64,000 bases of DNA from Deltaproteobacteria bacterium (lineage in GTDB: Bacteria; Myxococcota; Kuafuiibacteriia; Kuafuiibacteriales; Kuafuiibacteriaceae), in assembly GCA_016713425.1 (NCBI GenBank), contig JADJPE010000005.1, positions 6,050,501 through 6,114,500 of the forward strand, given 5' to 3'. Position numbers and translations under genes: made by a program. Below the pieces are notes generated by a model that saw only the letters and a list, made by a program, of their open reading frames with translations, did not search any database and was not told the DNA's origin. The stretch's first letter is position 1. Every line of letters starts with the position of its first letter. Positions 17,243-25,840 of the stretch are shown piece by piece.

Positions 17243-18585
17243 AGATCGCGATCGTCGGAGCCGGCGTATCCGGACTCACCGCCGCCCATTACCTGCAACG
17301 GTCGCACCAGGTGGTCCTCTTCGAGGGTGAGAGGCAACCGGGTGGGCACACCCATACGGTCGATGTGATGGAGGGCGAGCGGCCGGTCCCGGTGGATACC
17401 GGGTTCATCGTCTTCAACACGAAGACCTACCCAGGATTCGTTCGGCTTCTCGGGGAACTGGGGGTGGCCTGGTCGCGGAGCGACATGAGCCTCTCCGTTC
17501 GAAGCGAACGACGGAACTTCGAGTACTCGAGCCGTGGACTCGCCGGCTTGTTCGCACAGCCATGGCGCGCGTTCTCGCCTCGCCATTGGCGGATGGCGAG
17601 GGACATACTGCGCTTCTACCGAGAGGCCGAAGAACTCTTGGCGCCCGGCGAAGAGCAACCGCTGGGGGAATGGCTGCGCGACCGTCGATACTCCGACGCG
17701 TTCATCGAGGACCACTTCATACCCCTCGTGCGCGCCGTCTGGTCCTCGAACCGCGCCCGTGCGGAGGCGTTCCCAGCTCGGTTCCTGGCTCGATTTTTCG
17801 CGAATCACGGGTTCTTGCAGCTTCGCAATGCGCCGCCTTGGCTCTCGATCCCTGGGGGCTCCCGCACCTACGTTCGGGCGATTCTGGCCGGACTCAATGC
17901 GGAGGTCCGTCTTGGCGAACCCGTGCGATCGGTGAGGCGCGATAACGGTACCGTGACGCTCCGTTTCGACGCCACCGAGCCCGAGACTTTCGACCATGTC
18001 ATCTTCGCGTGCCACAGCGACCAAGCGCTGCGGCTTCTGGAGGATCCCTCGCCGACGGAACAGGCGCTGCTGGGCGCGATACCGTACCAGGCCAACGAAG
18101 TCGCACTCCACATCGATGAGCGGCTCATGCCGACCCGACGTTTCGCCTGGGCCTCGTGGAATGCCCATCTCGACGCCGACGAGACCGATGGCGCGTGTCT
18201 GACATACTGGATGAATCGTCTGCAGCCGCTCGAGGCGAAGCGTAACTACTTCGTCACCCTGAATCGGACGGACCAAATTCGTCCCGATCGCGTCCTCTAC
18301 ACGAAGCGCTTCGATCATCCGATCTTCAGCGTCCACAGCGCGGCGGCACAGTCGCGTCATCGAGAGCTCATCGGGCATCGCGCGAGCTCGTACTGCGGCG
18401 CGTACTGGGGAAATGGGTTTCATGAAGATGGCGTCCAGAGCGCGCTTCGAGTGGTTGAAGCGATCGGCGCTGAGCGGCAGATCCTCGACAGCGCGCGCGG
18501 CAATAGAGGGCGCTGGAACGCTGCCAGCGCCGAAAACAGCCCCCGCCCGCGAGACGCTTCTCCGGGCGTGCAGCGGGTGGCATAG
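17239..18585 (+). CDS. FAD-dependent amine-oxidase-like NAD(P)-binding protein
   Basis: 448 residues, ATG 17239 overlapping the previous stop. The N-terminus is the dinucleotide-binding motif IAIVGAGVSGLTAAHYL followed by LFEGERQPGGHTHTV, characteristic of the COG2907-type flavoproteins of the amine oxidase/phytoene desaturase superfamily. Further conserved stretches are VDTGFIVFNTKTYPGF and NRLQPLEAKRNYFVTLN. These proteins occur next to cyclopropane-synthase genes in many bacteria and are thought to oxidise modified acyl chains. The last about 30 residues are low complexity. The DUF1365 gene that commonly follows in such clusters is absent here. Confidence 0.85.
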   Translation: MKIAIVGAGVSGLTAAHYLQRSHQVVLFEGERQPGGHTHTVDVMEGERPVPVDTGFIVFNTKTYPGFVRLLGELGVAWSRSDMSLSVRSERRNFEYSSRGLAGLFAQPWRAFSPRHWRMARDILRFYREAEELLAPGEEQPLGEWLRDRRYSDAFIEDHFIPLVRAVWSSNRARAEAFPARFLARFFANHGFLQLRNAPPWLSIPGGSRTYVRAILAGLNAEVRLGEPVRSVRRDNGTVTLRFDATEPETFDHVIFACHSDQALRLLEDPSPTEQALLGAIPYQANEVALHIDERLMPTRRFAWASWNAHLDADETDGACLTYWMNRLQPLEAKRNYFVTLNRTDQIRPDRVLYTKRFDHPIFSVHSAAAQSRHRELIGHRASSYCGAYWGNGFHEDGVQSALRVVEAIGAERQILDSARGNRGRWNAASAENSPRPRDASPGVQRVA

Positions 18586-18645
18586 AAGGAACCTTGGATC
18601 ATCACCCGGGAAGAGCAACGAATCCAGGCAGAGTGGAGGAAAGAC

Positions 18646-19878
18646 ATGGACAATCAACTAACGATGGTCTCTCGCATCGACCGCGGCCAGATAGCCAACC
18701 AGATTGCTGAGAAGCTCGTGTTCGCACGCCTCTCAGCTCTGACGTCGGGAGAGCTCGAACTCGTCTTCGCAGGAAGACAAGCGCGGTTCGGCAAGAGGAC
18801 CGAGGATGGCCTGAGCGCCAAGCTCACCGTGGTCGATGACGCCCTGTTTCGGAAGGTCCTCTCCGGGGGGACCATCGGCGCGGCGGAGTCCTACATCGAC
18901 GGTGACTGGTATGCCGACGATCTCACGAGCTTTCTCCGCATCTTCGCGCGAGACGCGGAGATGGTCGATGGTTTCGAACGGGGGCTATCTCGCGTCGGAC
19001 GGGCGATGGCGGGGCTCTACCACGCGACGCGAAGAAATACGCGCGCAGGAAGCCGAAACAACATCGAAGCGCACTATGATCTCGGAAACGACTTTTTCGA
19101 GATCATGCTCGACGAGACGATGACGTACTCCGCAGGCATCTTCGAGAGCGAACACTCAAGCCTGAAAGACGCCAGCATCCGGAAGTTGGACACTCTCTGT
19201 CGTAGACTCGAGCTTCGTCCTGGCCATCATCTTCTCGAGATCGGGACGGGTTGGGGCTCGCTCGCGATGCACGCGGCGAGGACCTACGGATGCCGCGTGA
19301 CCACGACGACCATCTCAAAGGAACAGCGCGCCTGGGCGATCAGCAAGATTCGCGAGGAAGGGCTCGAAGGGCAGATCGAAGTGCTCGACCGAGACTACCG
19401 AGACCTCGAGGGTCAGTACGACCGGATCGTCTCCTGCGAAATGATCGAGGCGATTGGCCACAAGCAGTATCCAACGTTCTTCGAGAAGTGCGCGGCCCGC
19501 CTTGCCCCCGGGGGGCTCCTCGCCCTTCAGGCGATCACGATGCGCGACCAGCTCTTCGACCGAACGAAGGACTCCGTCGACTTCATCAAGAGATACATCT
19601 TTCCTGGAAGCTGCATACCCTCCGCATCCATCCTGCACGAAGTCGCGGCAAAAAGTCGCTTCGTCCTTCGGGGCTACGACGACTACACGCTGCACTACGC
19701 GAGAACGCTCCGCACGTGGCGGGAGAACCTCGCGCCGCATCGAACTGCGGTCGTCCATAAGTACGGCGAGCGTTTCTGGAGGATGTGGAACTACTACCTC
19801 GCCTACTGTGAAGCGGGTTTTTTGGAGAAATACATCGGCAGCGCCCAGATGCTCTTCGAGCGGGGGCCGTCGCGATGA
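18646..19878 (+). CDS. Cyclopropane-fatty-acyl-phospholipid synthase family protein
   Basis: 410 residues, ATG 18646 preceded by GGAGGAAAG. The family features are complete: GGTIGAAESYIDGDW (74-88), EAHYDLGNDFFEIMLDE (141-157) followed by MTYSAGIF, the SAM motif LLEIGTGWGS (196-205), and SCEMIEAIGHKQYPTFF with the bicarbonate-binding Glu/His environment. It would transfer a methylene or methyl group from SAM to the double bond of an acyl chain in membrane phospholipids at the inner membrane face. It is the third gene of the operon and overlaps the next start by four bases. Confidence 0.9.
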   Translation: MDNQLTMVSRIDRGQIANQIAEKLVFARLSALTSGELELVFAGRQARFGKRTEDGLSAKLTVVDDALFRKVLSGGTIGAAESYIDGDWYADDLTSFLRIFARDAEMVDGFERGLSRVGRAMAGLYHATRRNTRAGSRNNIEAHYDLGNDFFEIMLDETMTYSAGIFESEHSSLKDASIRKLDTLCRRLELRPGHHLLEIGTGWGSLAMHAARTYGCRVTTTTISKEQRAWAISKIREEGLEGQIEVLDRDYRDLEGQYDRIVSCEMIEAIGHKQYPTFFEKCAARLAPGGLLALQAITMRDQLFDRTKDSVDFIKRYIFPGSCIPSASILHEVAAKSRFVLRGYDDYTLHYARTLRTWRENLAPHRTAVVHKYGERFWRMWNYYLAYCEAGFLEKYIGSAQMLFERGPSR

Positions 19879-20603
19879 TCGCCCAGCTTGTCGTTCTGAC
19901 CTTGATTGGTTCCTCGGCGGCCGTGCCAAACCGCAACCTCGACGTGGTTGCGAAGATGGAGCATTTCGAGGGCGTCGCGTACCACGACGACGGCGAGATC
20001 GCTTATCGAGAGACGCATGAGGTGGAGACCCGCAACGGCCGGCTCGTGCGCTCTTTGACAACGTACTTCGATCCCGAAGGCCGGCTCTTGGGTACGCTGC
20101 TCTCAGACTACGAGCAGGATCCTTTCGCCCCCAACTACGAGTTCAAGAACGAGACCGGACAGGTCGTGGAAGGCGCCGAACTCAAGAAGGACGGAATTCG
20201 CCTCTTCTACAAAGGCCAGGGTCGGTTCCTGCCTTTCGCGGGCCCTCGAGAAGAGGGTCTCATGGGCGGCGAGCGATTCGTGCTCGGTCAGGGGCTTCAC
20301 CAGCTCGCACGCGCCCGCATCGATGACCTGGCGCGCGGAGAGAGGCTCGCGGTTCGCTTTGCGATCCCGTCGCGGTTCGACAGCTATGTCTTTCGAATCG
20401 AGCCGATCGAGACTCGCGACGCGAACGTCCTTCGCCTGCGAATAGGCATCGACAACTGGATCTTGTCACTCGTGGCACCGTCCATTGAAGTCGACTATGA
20501 CCGGGTTCGAAAGCGACTTCTCACGTATCGAGGCGTCTCGAACCTGACCAACAGCGAAGGGGAGTCGATGCAGGTGACGATCCGATACAGCTACCCGACG
20601 TAG
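19875..20603 (+). CDS. Hypothetical exported protein of the CFA/flavoprotein operon
   Basis: 242 residues, ATG 19875 inside the stop of the CFA gene (ATGA). A short hydrophobic N-terminus (MIAQLVVLTLIGSSAA) looks like a signal peptide. The rest is strand-rich and without cysteines: EIAYRETHEVETRNGRLVRS, SLTTYFDPEGRLLGTLLSDY and QVTIRYSYPT. I do not recognise a family with certainty; proteins of this look, periplasmic and of 200-250 residues, often close such lipid-modification operons. A periplasmic lipid-binding or chaperone role is a guess from context. Confidence 0.65.
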   Translation: MIAQLVVLTLIGSSAAVPNRNLDVVAKMEHFEGVAYHDDGEIAYRETHEVETRNGRLVRSLTTYFDPEGRLLGTLLSDYEQDPFAPNYEFKNETGQVVEGAELKKDGIRLFYKGQGRFLPFAGPREEGLMGGERFVLGQGLHQLARARIDDLARGERLAVRFAIPSRFDSYVFRIEPIETRDANVLRLRIGIDNWILSLVAPSIEVDYDRVRKRLLTYRGVSNLTNSEGESMQVTIRYSYPT

Positions 20604-20692
20604 AGATGCGCGCAGTGAATACGCACGATGCGCAGGGCCGGTGGGGGAAGTCGGGACGGGGCACCCGCCGCACGGATGGACGCGAATCGACG

Positions 20693-21544
20693 TCAGAAGT
20701 TCTGCGACCCGCAATCGCCATAGCGAGGCCCCAGAACTAGGCCTATGCCCCACGGACCGCCTGCCTTCTCGGATTCGGATTCGGATTCACATCCGGATTC
20801 ACATTCAGATTGAAACTCGATGAAGTCGTACCAAGACTTCCCTTCGTCGAAGTAGAACTTGCTTCGTTTGGGCCGAAGCAAGACCGCCTGCTTTCCAAGG
20901 CGGGCAACAATGGCCCCTTCGGTCGCCTCCCAACGGCCGAGCGGCGTCCGACCATCCCTCGAGGCTCTGACGACTTGACCATCGCCTTCGAACACGAACC
21001 AAGTTTCCGGGAACGTATTGCGGATCGGCCACATCTCGCGTCCCGCCATCATCTTGGCCAACGAAGGCTTGCTCACGCCGCCCGGCTCGGAGAGCGCCAC
21101 CGCCCAGCGCCACTTTTCGTAGAGCGGCTCTCTCTTGAAGGCGAACTCCGCCGTGCCGCGGTCGAGCTTCTCGAGGACCGGACCCTGGTCGATCTCGACC
21201 GCACGGGACAAGAGCGCAAGAACTCGAAACGACCAGTTCTGTGCGAGGTCGCAGAGATCCTCGGTCGCCGTCATCTTGTTGAGTTGATACGTCGTCCGCG
21301 CGAGGTTGAGCCACCCAAAGGCCGCCCGGGGCGCCTTTCGGGTCGAAGCCTCGAACAACGCGTGGGCCCTGCGATACGCCTTGCGTCGGAAAGCCACGTA
21401 CCCGCGCGCGTTGTCGTCGGTGTCGTCCGCGCGTTTGGCCGCAACGGCGGTTCGCACGCTCGTGCCAAGTCCTCCTGGCCATCCGAAAGCCAGGAGGGGA
21501 AACACGAGGACGACCACGGCGCTCATCGCCTTCGCTCGGCGCAT
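20693..21544 (-). CDS. Exported TPR-like protein of unknown function
   Basis: About 283 residues from the ATG at 21544; the frame also has a TTG four codons earlier. The N-terminus is a signal peptide (AMSAVVVLVFPLLAFGWPGG). Residues about 45-100 have the spacing of a tetratricopeptide pair (RGYVAFRRKAYRRAHALFEA, then AAFGWLNLARTTYQLNKM). The C-terminal domain is unidentified (WFVFEGDGQVVRASRDGRTP, LGRWEATEGAIVARLG). A Ser/Glu/Cys stretch near the end, SECESGCESESESE, is encoded by repeats of GGATTC and looks like a repeat insertion. It is convergent with the preceding operon. Confidence 0.6.
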   Translation of the reverse strand: MRRAKAMSAVVVLVFPLLAFGWPGGLGTSVRTAVAAKRADDTDDNARGYVAFRRKAYRRAHALFEASTRKAPRAAFGWLNLARTTYQLNKMTATEDLCDLAQNWSFRVLALLSRAVEIDQGPVLEKLDRGTAEFAFKREPLYEKWRWAVALSEPGGVSKPSLAKMMAGREMWPIRNTFPETWFVFEGDGQVVRASRDGRTPLGRWEATEGAIVARLGKQAVLLRPKRSKFYFDEGKSWYDFIEFQSECESGCESESESEKAGGPWGIGLVLGPRYGDCGSQNF

Positions 21545-21557
21545 AGGTTCCCACAAC

Positions 21558-21573
21558 GCCCCTCTGGAGGGGC
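21558..21573 (-). terminator. GC-rich hairpin between two minus-strand genes
   Basis: GCCCCTC and GAGGGGC form a stem of six to seven pairs with a tight loop, immediately beyond the stop of the 21574-21984 gene. There is no run of T, so it could be an intrinsic pause, a processing site or chance. Confidence 0.3.
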
Positions 21574-21984
21574 CTACAGAGCGTTCTCGAGGATAGTCCG
21601 AATCGCCTTCTCTCGATCCTGCACCTGGCCGACGTTCGTCGTCGGTTTGTGGTCGAGCGTCAGCACCCCGCCGGAATACGTCGCGACCTTCGTCGCGCTC
21701 GAGATCTCGCTCTTGTTCTGAATGACGATCTTCTTGAGGCTGCCCTTGAGCGCCTCCGCGCCCATATCATCGGCCGTGATGCTCTTCAGCGCTTCAACCA
21801 AGGGCTTGAAGTAAATTTCCGGGATGCACTCAGCATAGAGATGTGATGAGCCCTCGATGGCCAGCGATTCCCAATCGACCTGAATCTCGATTGGCATCTT
21901 CGCAGCCTCTTGAATGGCCTTCTCCAGCTCCGGATACTTGGTGTTCTGCAGCTCAGCGATCGCTCGGCGCTCCTTGAGTCCCAC
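21574..21984 (-). CDS. Hypothetical protein
   Basis: 136 residues from a GTG at 21984, supported by AGAGG nine bases upstream and a purine-rich leader. I do not recognise the family. The protein is small, soluble and mixed helix/strand: an N-terminal helix (ELEKAIQEAAKMPIEIQVDW), a middle IPEIYFKPLVEALKSI, and a strand-rich C-terminus (KIVIQNKSEI, VATYSGGVLTLDHKP). Composition is normal and no repeat is present, so it is probably a real cytosolic protein. The convergence of many Lys/Glu pairs and the absence of a signal argue against export. Confidence 0.6.
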   Translation of the reverse strand: MGLKERRAIAELQNTKYPELEKAIQEAAKMPIEIQVDWESLAIEGSSHLYAECIPEIYFKPLVEALKSITADDMGAEALKGSLKKIVIQNKSEISSATKVATYSGGVLTLDHKPTTNVGQVQDREKAIRTILENAL

Positions 21985-22332
21985 GTCTTCTTACCTCTTT
22001 CCTCTTCCTTGATTCATCAAAGCCCCGCATCGAAGTGTGAGCCGGCGGCCCGCCATCGCCCACAACGCATGCGCTGGGCACTCACGATTTGGTCAAGGAG
22101 GGTACCGCTGACCAGGCGGTCGTGTCGACCATCCCGGCACCACACGCGCGGAACCGAGGGACCACCCGGCGGTCCATGAGGCGCTACACCGACAAAGAAG
22201 GAAATCGACCCTCGCCGACCTCACCCCAGGGCGGGCCCGCATACCTGTACAACATGCCAGCACTCCGGTCCTTTACGGAAGACACGCAAACTTGAAACAC
22301 ATCAAGAACCAACCATTCCACCGAAGGAGATC
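21985..22332 (+). other. Intergenic region upstream of the NGL-repeat lipoprotein
   Basis: About 350 bp with no convincing gene. The part next to 21985 is the purine-rich leader of the minus-strand gene. The part next to 22332 is the leader of the lipoprotein, with GAAGGAG five bases before its ATG. TTGAAA near 22293 could be part of a promoter, but no good -10 partner is visible. Confidence 0.5.
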
Positions 22333-25300
22333 ATGTTGTCACTCAAGAAATTACGACCATGTTCGCCCTGGGCGAGCGCCGCATGCCTGGCGCTCGTGTT
22401 CGGCTGCCACGCTAACCCAACCTCCGAGGACACCGAGCGTGCGGGACCACCACCTCCGGTTCCGCTTCTCGGTAAAACGACACGCTCCGTCATGAGTCAC
22501 AACGCGCTCGAGATGAACGGAGTGAACAACGGCCTCTACGTGAACGGGCTCTCATTCAACGGCGCCACGACCAACGGTCTCTACGTCAACGGATTGCCCG
22601 TCAACGGCCTCCCGCTGAACGGACTCTATGTCAACGGACTGTATGTCAACGGCATCGGAACGAACGGGCTTCCGGTCAATGGCCTCCCCGTGAACGGGCT
22701 CTACGTCAACGGATTGCCGGTCAACGGGCTGCCCTTGAACGGACTGCCGCTCAACGGCCTCTACGTCAACGGGCTGCCGCTCAATGGCCTCTACGTCAAC
22801 GGGCTCCCGGTCAATGGACTCCCGCTCAATGGCCTCTACGTGAACGGACTGTATGTGAATGGCCTTTACGTCAATGGTCTCCCGGTCAACGGGCTCTACG
22901 TCAACGGACTGTACGTCAACGGTCTCTACGTCAACGGTCTCTACGTCAACGGCAGCCCGCTCACGGAGGCAGGGCTGAACGGGCTTTACGTCAACGGCAC
23001 TGATCCCGCGACCGCGATCAAGGTCGCGAGCCCGGCCGGTGCGCTGGTCGACCTCAGCGACAGCCAGGTGGCAGGGTTCGAGTCGATGATCGGCCACATG
23101 GTTTGGTGCGCCGCGCCGGCGGGCACCAACGTTTCGATTTTCATGCCCGGGAGCCGCCGCGCCACGAAGTTCCCTGGCTACCACGGTTTGGCGCCGGAGT
23201 GGGCCTCCGGTGGCTTGATCGATGATCCCAACGGCATCGACGGCAGCGAGAAAGTTCGCTGGTGCATGGAGCACTACCGTGCGACGGACAGCAACAACGA
23301 CGTCTACGAGGGCATCGCGCTCAATGACAAGCAGCTCGCAGATCTCCAGGTGCTGCTCAAGTACGCCATCGAGTGCGCGCTCAATCCCGGCGACTCCGTC
23401 GACATCGAGTTCCCCTCCGGCCCCGTCACCTTCCACGGCGCCCTCGGCCTCGCGCCCGGATGGAAGGATGGTCCGCTGGACAGCGCCGGTCAGCGCGGTG
23501 TCTCCGCTTGTCTCGGTGCCCGCACCAACGCGCACGGCACCACCGTTCGCATTTCGCTGCGCCATCCCGACTATCCGGAGCTCTCGGTGAGCGCCGTCGA
23601 ACGCGAGAACTTCAAGACGCACGAAGGTGCCTTCTGGGGCAACCTCTTCGGTGAGTCGCCGGCCATTCACGCGTGCAAGGTCGAAGGCGGCGGTCCGGCC
23701 GGACGCCTTTGCACGGATGGAAGTTGCGGCTTCACGCCGGACCCCATCCCGTCCTGCGACGACGTCGCCGCGGGCGGCTGTCAGACCCAAGACGCCGACG
23801 GGAACTGGCGAGCGTGCGGCACGGAGAGCGAGACCATCGTGCTGAATACGTATCTGATGACCGAGACCAAGATCGCGTCCGGTTACGCGACCTCGTGCGC
23901 CATTCGAGAGAACGGAGGCATCTCGTGTTGGGGCTCGGCCAGCAACGGCGCGCTCGGCAACGCACAAACGTATCCGAACGCCTACGATGCCGTGTCCGTC
24001 CTCGGGCTTCCGGACCCGAGCGATCTCTCGAAGCGACCCGTGCAGATCTCTTCCGGACTCTACAATTCGTGTGCACGTCTTCGCGGCGGCGAAGCCTACT
24101 GCTGGGGCCTCGGATACGCGATGCCCACCCAGAAGATCGAAGCGATGGGCGAGGACGTCGCCCACGTCGCGAGCGGGTGGAAACACGGCTGCGCTCTGAG
24201 GATGGACGGAACGCTTTGGTGCTGGGGCACCAACTCGAAGGGCGTTCTCGGAACGGCGGTCGCGGCCGGCGCAACGAGCGGTCCCGTCCAGCTCGGTGCC
24301 GAGTTTGGGAACACATGGATCGATGTGAAAGCCGGTCTGGAGCACACCTGTGCCCTCCGCATGGACGGCTCAGTGTGGTGCATCGGGACTCAGGGATACG
24401 GCGAGCTCGGCAACGGCGTGACGGGCGGATTCTCCACGAGCTTGGTTCGCGCCGGCGAAGCGGAGCTCGGCAACGACGTCATTCAGCTCGCGGCCGGCGA
24501 CTACGGGAATTGTGCCCTCAAGAGCGACGGCACAGCTTGGTGCTGGGGTCGAAACTATTCCGGAAACCTCGGGGATGGCACCCAGGTCGTTCGGAACGTT
24601 CCGGTGCAAGCCGGACCGACGCAGCTCGGCAACCAGGTCAAGCACATCGAGATGGGCATGTCCAATGCGTGCGCCATCAAGACCGACGACACCCTTTGGT
24701 GTTGGGGAAGCTGGTGGTATCCGGAGGATAGCTCGCTCGTGCCCTACCAGATCACAAACTTGCCCGCCGTCCCCTTGAGCGGCTTGGCGACCTGGGACGA
24801 CAACGTCGATCCCGATCATTTCAACCAGCCCGGAACGATTACGTCGGTGGCCTGTGGTTACAGCGTGACCATCGTGACACTCGATGACGGCAGCGTCTGG
24901 AACTTCGGTACCGACCACTACGGTGAAGACGGCAACAAGCTCGTAAGCTATCCGCGCGTCTCTCATCCGGCGCGAGTGACCGTGCTTCTCCAGGACGGCG
25001 ATGGCGTCTGCGAAACGACCGAGAGCAGCATCTACGAACCCCTCGACTGCGGTGCGGCCACATGCGGCGACGGCGTGTGCAACGGCGACGAGACATGCTC
25101 GAGCTGTCCTTCGGATTGCGCGGGCGAGACGTACTACTGTGATTTCGACAATGATGGTGTAGGCGCGTCGAACTGCTACTACATCCACTGCGGACAGCCC
25201 GCCGGGCAGTACCGGGCAGTGGGCGGCGACTGCAACGACAACCACTCGAATGTGTATCCGGGCAACACCGAGATCTACGACGGCATCGACAACGACTGTG

Positions 25301-25743
25301 ACGGTGTCGCCGACGAGGGCTTCAATGCCCTCCCGAACGGAAGCCTAGACTACGCCTTCACCGGATACTGGGTGTCGGATAAACCGCTTTACTACAGCTC
25401 GAGTGGATGCCACGCAGGGAACGGTTGTGCGCAAACGACGGGCTCCCTATACGACATCTTTGGTGCGTCGGGCGCGGTGAACTATACCGGGGAGATCTGG
25501 GTCAGGAACAACGCCAAGCGCGGTAACGCCACTGTCCAGCTCAAGCTTGAGGCGTACTACAACGGCTACGTGACGAGCGTTGCCGTGTCGCCCCAGGTTG
25601 CCGTGGGCAAGAGCTTCGTCAAGCTCAGCGTCGATCTTTCGACGTGGAGCGCGGGCAACCAGGTGAAGCTGACGCTGCTCAATGCCTCCGGGTCGGATAT
25701 CTTCATCGACGACGCCGCCATCATTCGCGTCGCACCGCAATAG
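22333..25743 (+). CDS. Surface lipoprotein with NGL pentapeptide repeats, RCC1 repeats and MopE-like region
   Basis: 1136 residues; ATG 22333 after GAAGGAG. The signal peptide ends in LALVFGC, a lipobox. Residues about 60-222 are some 30 copies of a five-residue unit, N-G-L-[YP]-[VL], resembling pentapeptide-repeat proteins (A-[DN]-L-x-x) but with Asn-Gly in place of Ala-Asp; a right-handed beta-helix is likely. Residues about 500-870 are RCC1-type propeller repeats (GLEHTCALRMDGSVWCIG, CALKSDGTAWCWGRN). Then follows a Cys-rich part with CGDGVCNGDETCSSCPSDC and the MopE-type Ca/metal motif YDGIDNDCDGVADEGF (about 890-996). The C-terminal about 140 residues resemble a carbohydrate-binding jelly roll. 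It is probably anchored at the cell surface as an adhesin-like or matrix protein. Confidence 0.85.
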   Translation: MLSLKKLRPCSPWASAACLALVFGCHANPTSEDTERAGPPPPVPLLGKTTRSVMSHNALEMNGVNNGLYVNGLSFNGATTNGLYVNGLPVNGLPLNGLYVNGLYVNGIGTNGLPVNGLPVNGLYVNGLPVNGLPLNGLPLNGLYVNGLPLNGLYVNGLPVNGLPLNGLYVNGLYVNGLYVNGLPVNGLYVNGLYVNGLYVNGLYVNGSPLTEAGLNGLYVNGTDPATAIKVASPAGALVDLSDSQVAGFESMIGHMVWCAAPAGTNVSIFMPGSRRATKFPGYHGLAPEWASGGLIDDPNGIDGSEKVRWCMEHYRATDSNNDVYEGIALNDKQLADLQVLLKYAIECALNPGDSVDIEFPSGPVTFHGALGLAPGWKDGPLDSAGQRGVSACLGARTNAHGTTVRISLRHPDYPELSVSAVERENFKTHEGAFWGNLFGESPAIHACKVEGGGPAGRLCTDGSCGFTPDPIPSCDDVAAGGCQTQDADGNWRACGTESETIVLNTYLMTETKIASGYATSCAIRENGGISCWGSASNGALGNAQTYPNAYDAVSVLGLPDPSDLSKRPVQISSGLYNSCARLRGGEAYCWGLGYAMPTQKIEAMGEDVAHVASGWKHGCALRMDGTLWCWGTNSKGVLGTAVAAGATSGPVQLGAEFGNTWIDVKAGLEHTCALRMDGSVWCIGTQGYGELGNGVTGGFSTSLVRAGEAELGNDVIQLAAGDYGNCALKSDGTAWCWGRNYSGNLGDGTQVVRNVPVQAGPTQLGNQVKHIEMGMSNACAIKTDDTLWCWGSWWYPEDSSLVPYQITNLPAVPLSGLATWDDNVDPDHFNQPGTITSVACGYSVTIVTLDDGSVWNFGTDHYGEDGNKLVSYPRVSHPARVTVLLQDGDGVCETTESSIYEPLDCGAATCGDGVCNGDETCSSCPSDCAGETYYCDFDNDGVGASNCYYIHCGQPAGQYRAVGGDCNDNHSNVYPGNTEIYDGIDNDCDGVADEGFNALPNGSLDYAFTGYWVSDKPLYYSSSGCHAGNGCAQTTGSLYDIFGASGAVNYTGEIWVRNNAKRGNATVQLKLEAYYNGYVTSVAVSPQVAVGKSFVKLSVDLSTWSAGNQVKLTLLNASGSDIFIDDAAIIRVAPQ
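22510..22995 (+). repeat. In-frame 15-bp repeat array coding for NGLxV units
   Basis: About 30 copies of a 15-bp unit coding N-G-L-[YP]-[VL]. Synonymous codons for Asn, Gly and Leu vary between copies (AAC/AAT, GGC/GGA/GGG/GGT, CTC/CTG/CTT/TTG) while the amino acids are nearly constant, so the protein sequence is under selection and the array is not a recent DNA expansion. Confidence 0.85.
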
Positions 25744-25757
25744 CCTCGAGCCCAGAC

Positions 25758-25784
25758 CCGCTCCGGGATCCACGCCCGGAGCGG
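25758..25784 (+). terminator. Bidirectional terminator-like hairpin
   Basis: A perfect ten-base-pair GC-rich stem, CCGCTCCGGG (25758-25767) and CCCGGAGCGG (25775-25784), with a seven-base loop. It lies 15 bp after the lipoprotein stop and between two convergent genes. There is no T-run, which is common in high-GC terminators. Confidence 0.6.
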
Positions 25785-25840
25785 CTCTCGCCCGACCATG
25801 TCGCGCAAGGGCCCCCATTTTGCCCCATCCCCCGTCCACT

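Noticed and set aside
17197..18657. 486-codon minus-strand frame over the flavoprotein gene
   Set aside because: Antisense shadow; the plus strand codes a clear FAD protein with overlaps to its neighbours.
22552..24345. 597-codon open frame on the minus strand over the NGL/RCC1 gene
   Set aside because: Its repeats of VDVE/VNVQ type are simply the reverse complement of the NGL codons; no independent start signal or domain.
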